From: Macrophomina tecta
Taxonomy: Eukaryota > Ascomycota > Dothideomycetes > Botryosphaeriales > Botryosphaeriaceae
Direction of reading: 5' to 3'
DNA length: 64,000 bases
Assembly: GCA_024180945.1 (NCBI GenBank)
Contig: JAKSGN010000023.1
Coordinates: 744,001-808,000 of the forward strand
Shown: positions 63,050 through 64,000 of the stretch, one piece after another
How positions within the stretch are numbered: position 1 is the first letter of the stretch
How the letters are laid out: every line of letters starts with the position of its first letter
Position numbers and translations under genes: made by a program
Notes under the pieces: model-generated
Seen by the model: only the letters and a program-made list of their open reading frames with translations
Told to the model about the DNA's origin: nothing
The model's database searches: none

Positions 63050-63655
63050 AGCTCAGTTTCAGCGGCCAATTCAGCTGGGTTGTGCGGTGTTTGGGAGTCC
63101 CAAGTTGCAGCCTCTACCCCGGGGGGTGTCGGCGTCCGAAGCTTGACATCGAGCTTGGAAATCACGGCCTCTGGATCGAGCGGAACCAGTCCTGGGCCTC
63201 GGAACCCGCCTACGACATTCTGCTGCGTGAATGCGGCTTCGAACGCCGTTTTAAACACAGGCAGAAACTCGAGCTTCGTGATGTGGTTGATGTGGGATCG
63301 CATCAGCTCTTCAACCTGCTTTCCGTACGCCTTCTTGAGAGGCGCAAAACAGCCTACATCGAGCGGCTGGAGGAGGTGCGATGAATGCGCAGGCATGCAG
63401 AGCGTGATGATCTTGCGTTCCTGGCAGAACGCGTCGAATTCAGCCGAATTGTGGCTCGCATGGCCGTCAAGAATCAGAAGTCGCCATGCTCTAGTTGTAC
63501 GATCCTTTGTGTGCTTTTCGAAGTGCTGCAGCCACTGCAGACCAAGCTCGTTCGTCGTCCAGCCGTTTTCGCTTAATGCGATGACCCAATTGCCTGGTAC
63601 GTCGTCGCTGTACTGTTCCGACCCTGTGAAGGCTGTAACAACGATAAGAAACCTT
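63050..63655 (-). pseudogene. pogo/Fot-type transposase fragment
   Basis: The minus strand encodes NWVIALSENGWTTNELGLQW, LLILDGHASHNSAEFDAFC and SHLLQPLDVGCFAPLKKAYG, continuing to TPHNPAELAAETEL where the ACCTCCC-family element begins. The N-terminal half, the first catalytic block and the C-terminal tail are missing. The upstream edge is near 63655. The sequence left of 62054 does not continue this frame. Confidence 0.85.
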
Positions 63656-64000
63656 CATAAGTTCTTACGCAGAAGCTCTGGCGGTTGCCATTATTTTTTA
63701 TCTCTTATGCTCTCGTCTCTCCCAGTCAGGATGCGTTATTCTTTCCAATTCTCCCAGCTTTGGCGGAGATTGAACAGCGAAAGCAGAACTTTATCATATC
63801 TAAGATAAGTACCTCTTACATCTTACACACGAGCGGAAAGACCCGCTCTCGCTTCGCTCTCCTCCTCGACAGTTCATGCAAACGGGCCTTTCGTCGTTAA
63901 AGACCTCCTCCAACAAATCAACTGTGAAGTCATTCACCTCCCTTAACACAGCTCTTAACTCGGCGTCATTCCGGACTGATCGATACCTCTTCTCCACGGC
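63656..64000. other. window end, partial minus-strand ORF
   Basis: A minus-strand frame from 63997 to 63800 contains ERPVCMNCRGGERSESGSF and RSCVRCKRYLS, with two CxxC pairs that could bind zinc. It may continue beyond the window. The family is not recognised. Confidence 0.3.

Noticed and set aside
62056..63655. Simple insertion of the 992-bp element into the transposase at 63050-63655
   Set aside because: The sequence left of 62054 does not continue the transposase frame, so a deletion or rearrangement must also have happened.

Overview
The window looks like a repeat-rich accessory region of a filamentous ascomycete (Pezizomycotina). The evidence is short spliceosomal introns (48-60 nt, GTAAGT/GTATGT donors, GCTAAC-type branch sites), a Zn2Cys6 protein, a DUF3455 secreted protein, a cupredoxin surface protein, fungal pogo/Fot-type and Tc1 transposases, a Ty1/copia retrotransposon, and fungal NB-ARC-TPR NLR genes. 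Gene density is low and most of the DNA is transposon-derived or featureless AT-rich sequence.

Layout. 1-960: 3' end of a broken pogo transposon. 1.8-2.8 kb: DUF3455 gene. 3.7-6.7 kb: first copy of a large segmental duplication with an AT-hook ORF and a frameshifted partner. 7-10.7 kb: small ORFs, relics and a secreted SnoaL/NTF2-like protein. 10.82-22.96 kb: the centrepiece, a 12.1-kb unit with perfectly placed terminal inverted repeats and TA flanks. It carries a decayed NLR, a SesB-like alpha/beta hydrolase, a pogo-type transposase and an intact second NLR. 23-30.7 kb: solo LTRs, a decayed MITE and a UBA-domain gene. 30.7-32.1 kb: a Zn2Cys6 protein. 35.3-36.4 kb: a glutamine synthetase pseudogene cut by a transposon end. 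36.5-41.7 kb: an apparently intact copia element with identical LTRs. 44.6-45.1 kb: a deoxyribosyltransferase-like gene. 45.3-46.1 kb: relic of a third NLR. 47.7-50.9 kb: a non-autonomous element with two nested insertions, a MITE and an intact pogo transposon. 51.3-52.3 kb: cupredoxin gene. 55-56.3 kb: Tc1 relic. 56.8-61.3 kb: second copy of the duplication. 62.06-63.05 kb: the uninterrupted short form of the nested element.

How the genes work together. The hydrolase ends in a short motif (F-G-x3-G-x2-VIP ... GGT-x2-FNF) that is also the extreme N-terminus of the intact NLR and, in diverged form, of the decayed NLR. This is the architecture of fungal amyloid-templated cell-death signalling, in which a ligand-activated NLR templates the amyloid fold of its effector. 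Here the SesB-NLR pair lies inside a structure bounded by transposon ends shared with four other sites in the window, so the whole module may be, or may have been, mobile. The NLR TPR tract is made of near-identical 42-residue repeats (12 in the intact copy, 8 in the decayed copy), as expected for a rapidly changing recognition domain.

Exon boundaries come from reading splice signals and frame by eye. Homology calls are from motif recognition only; no database search was run.
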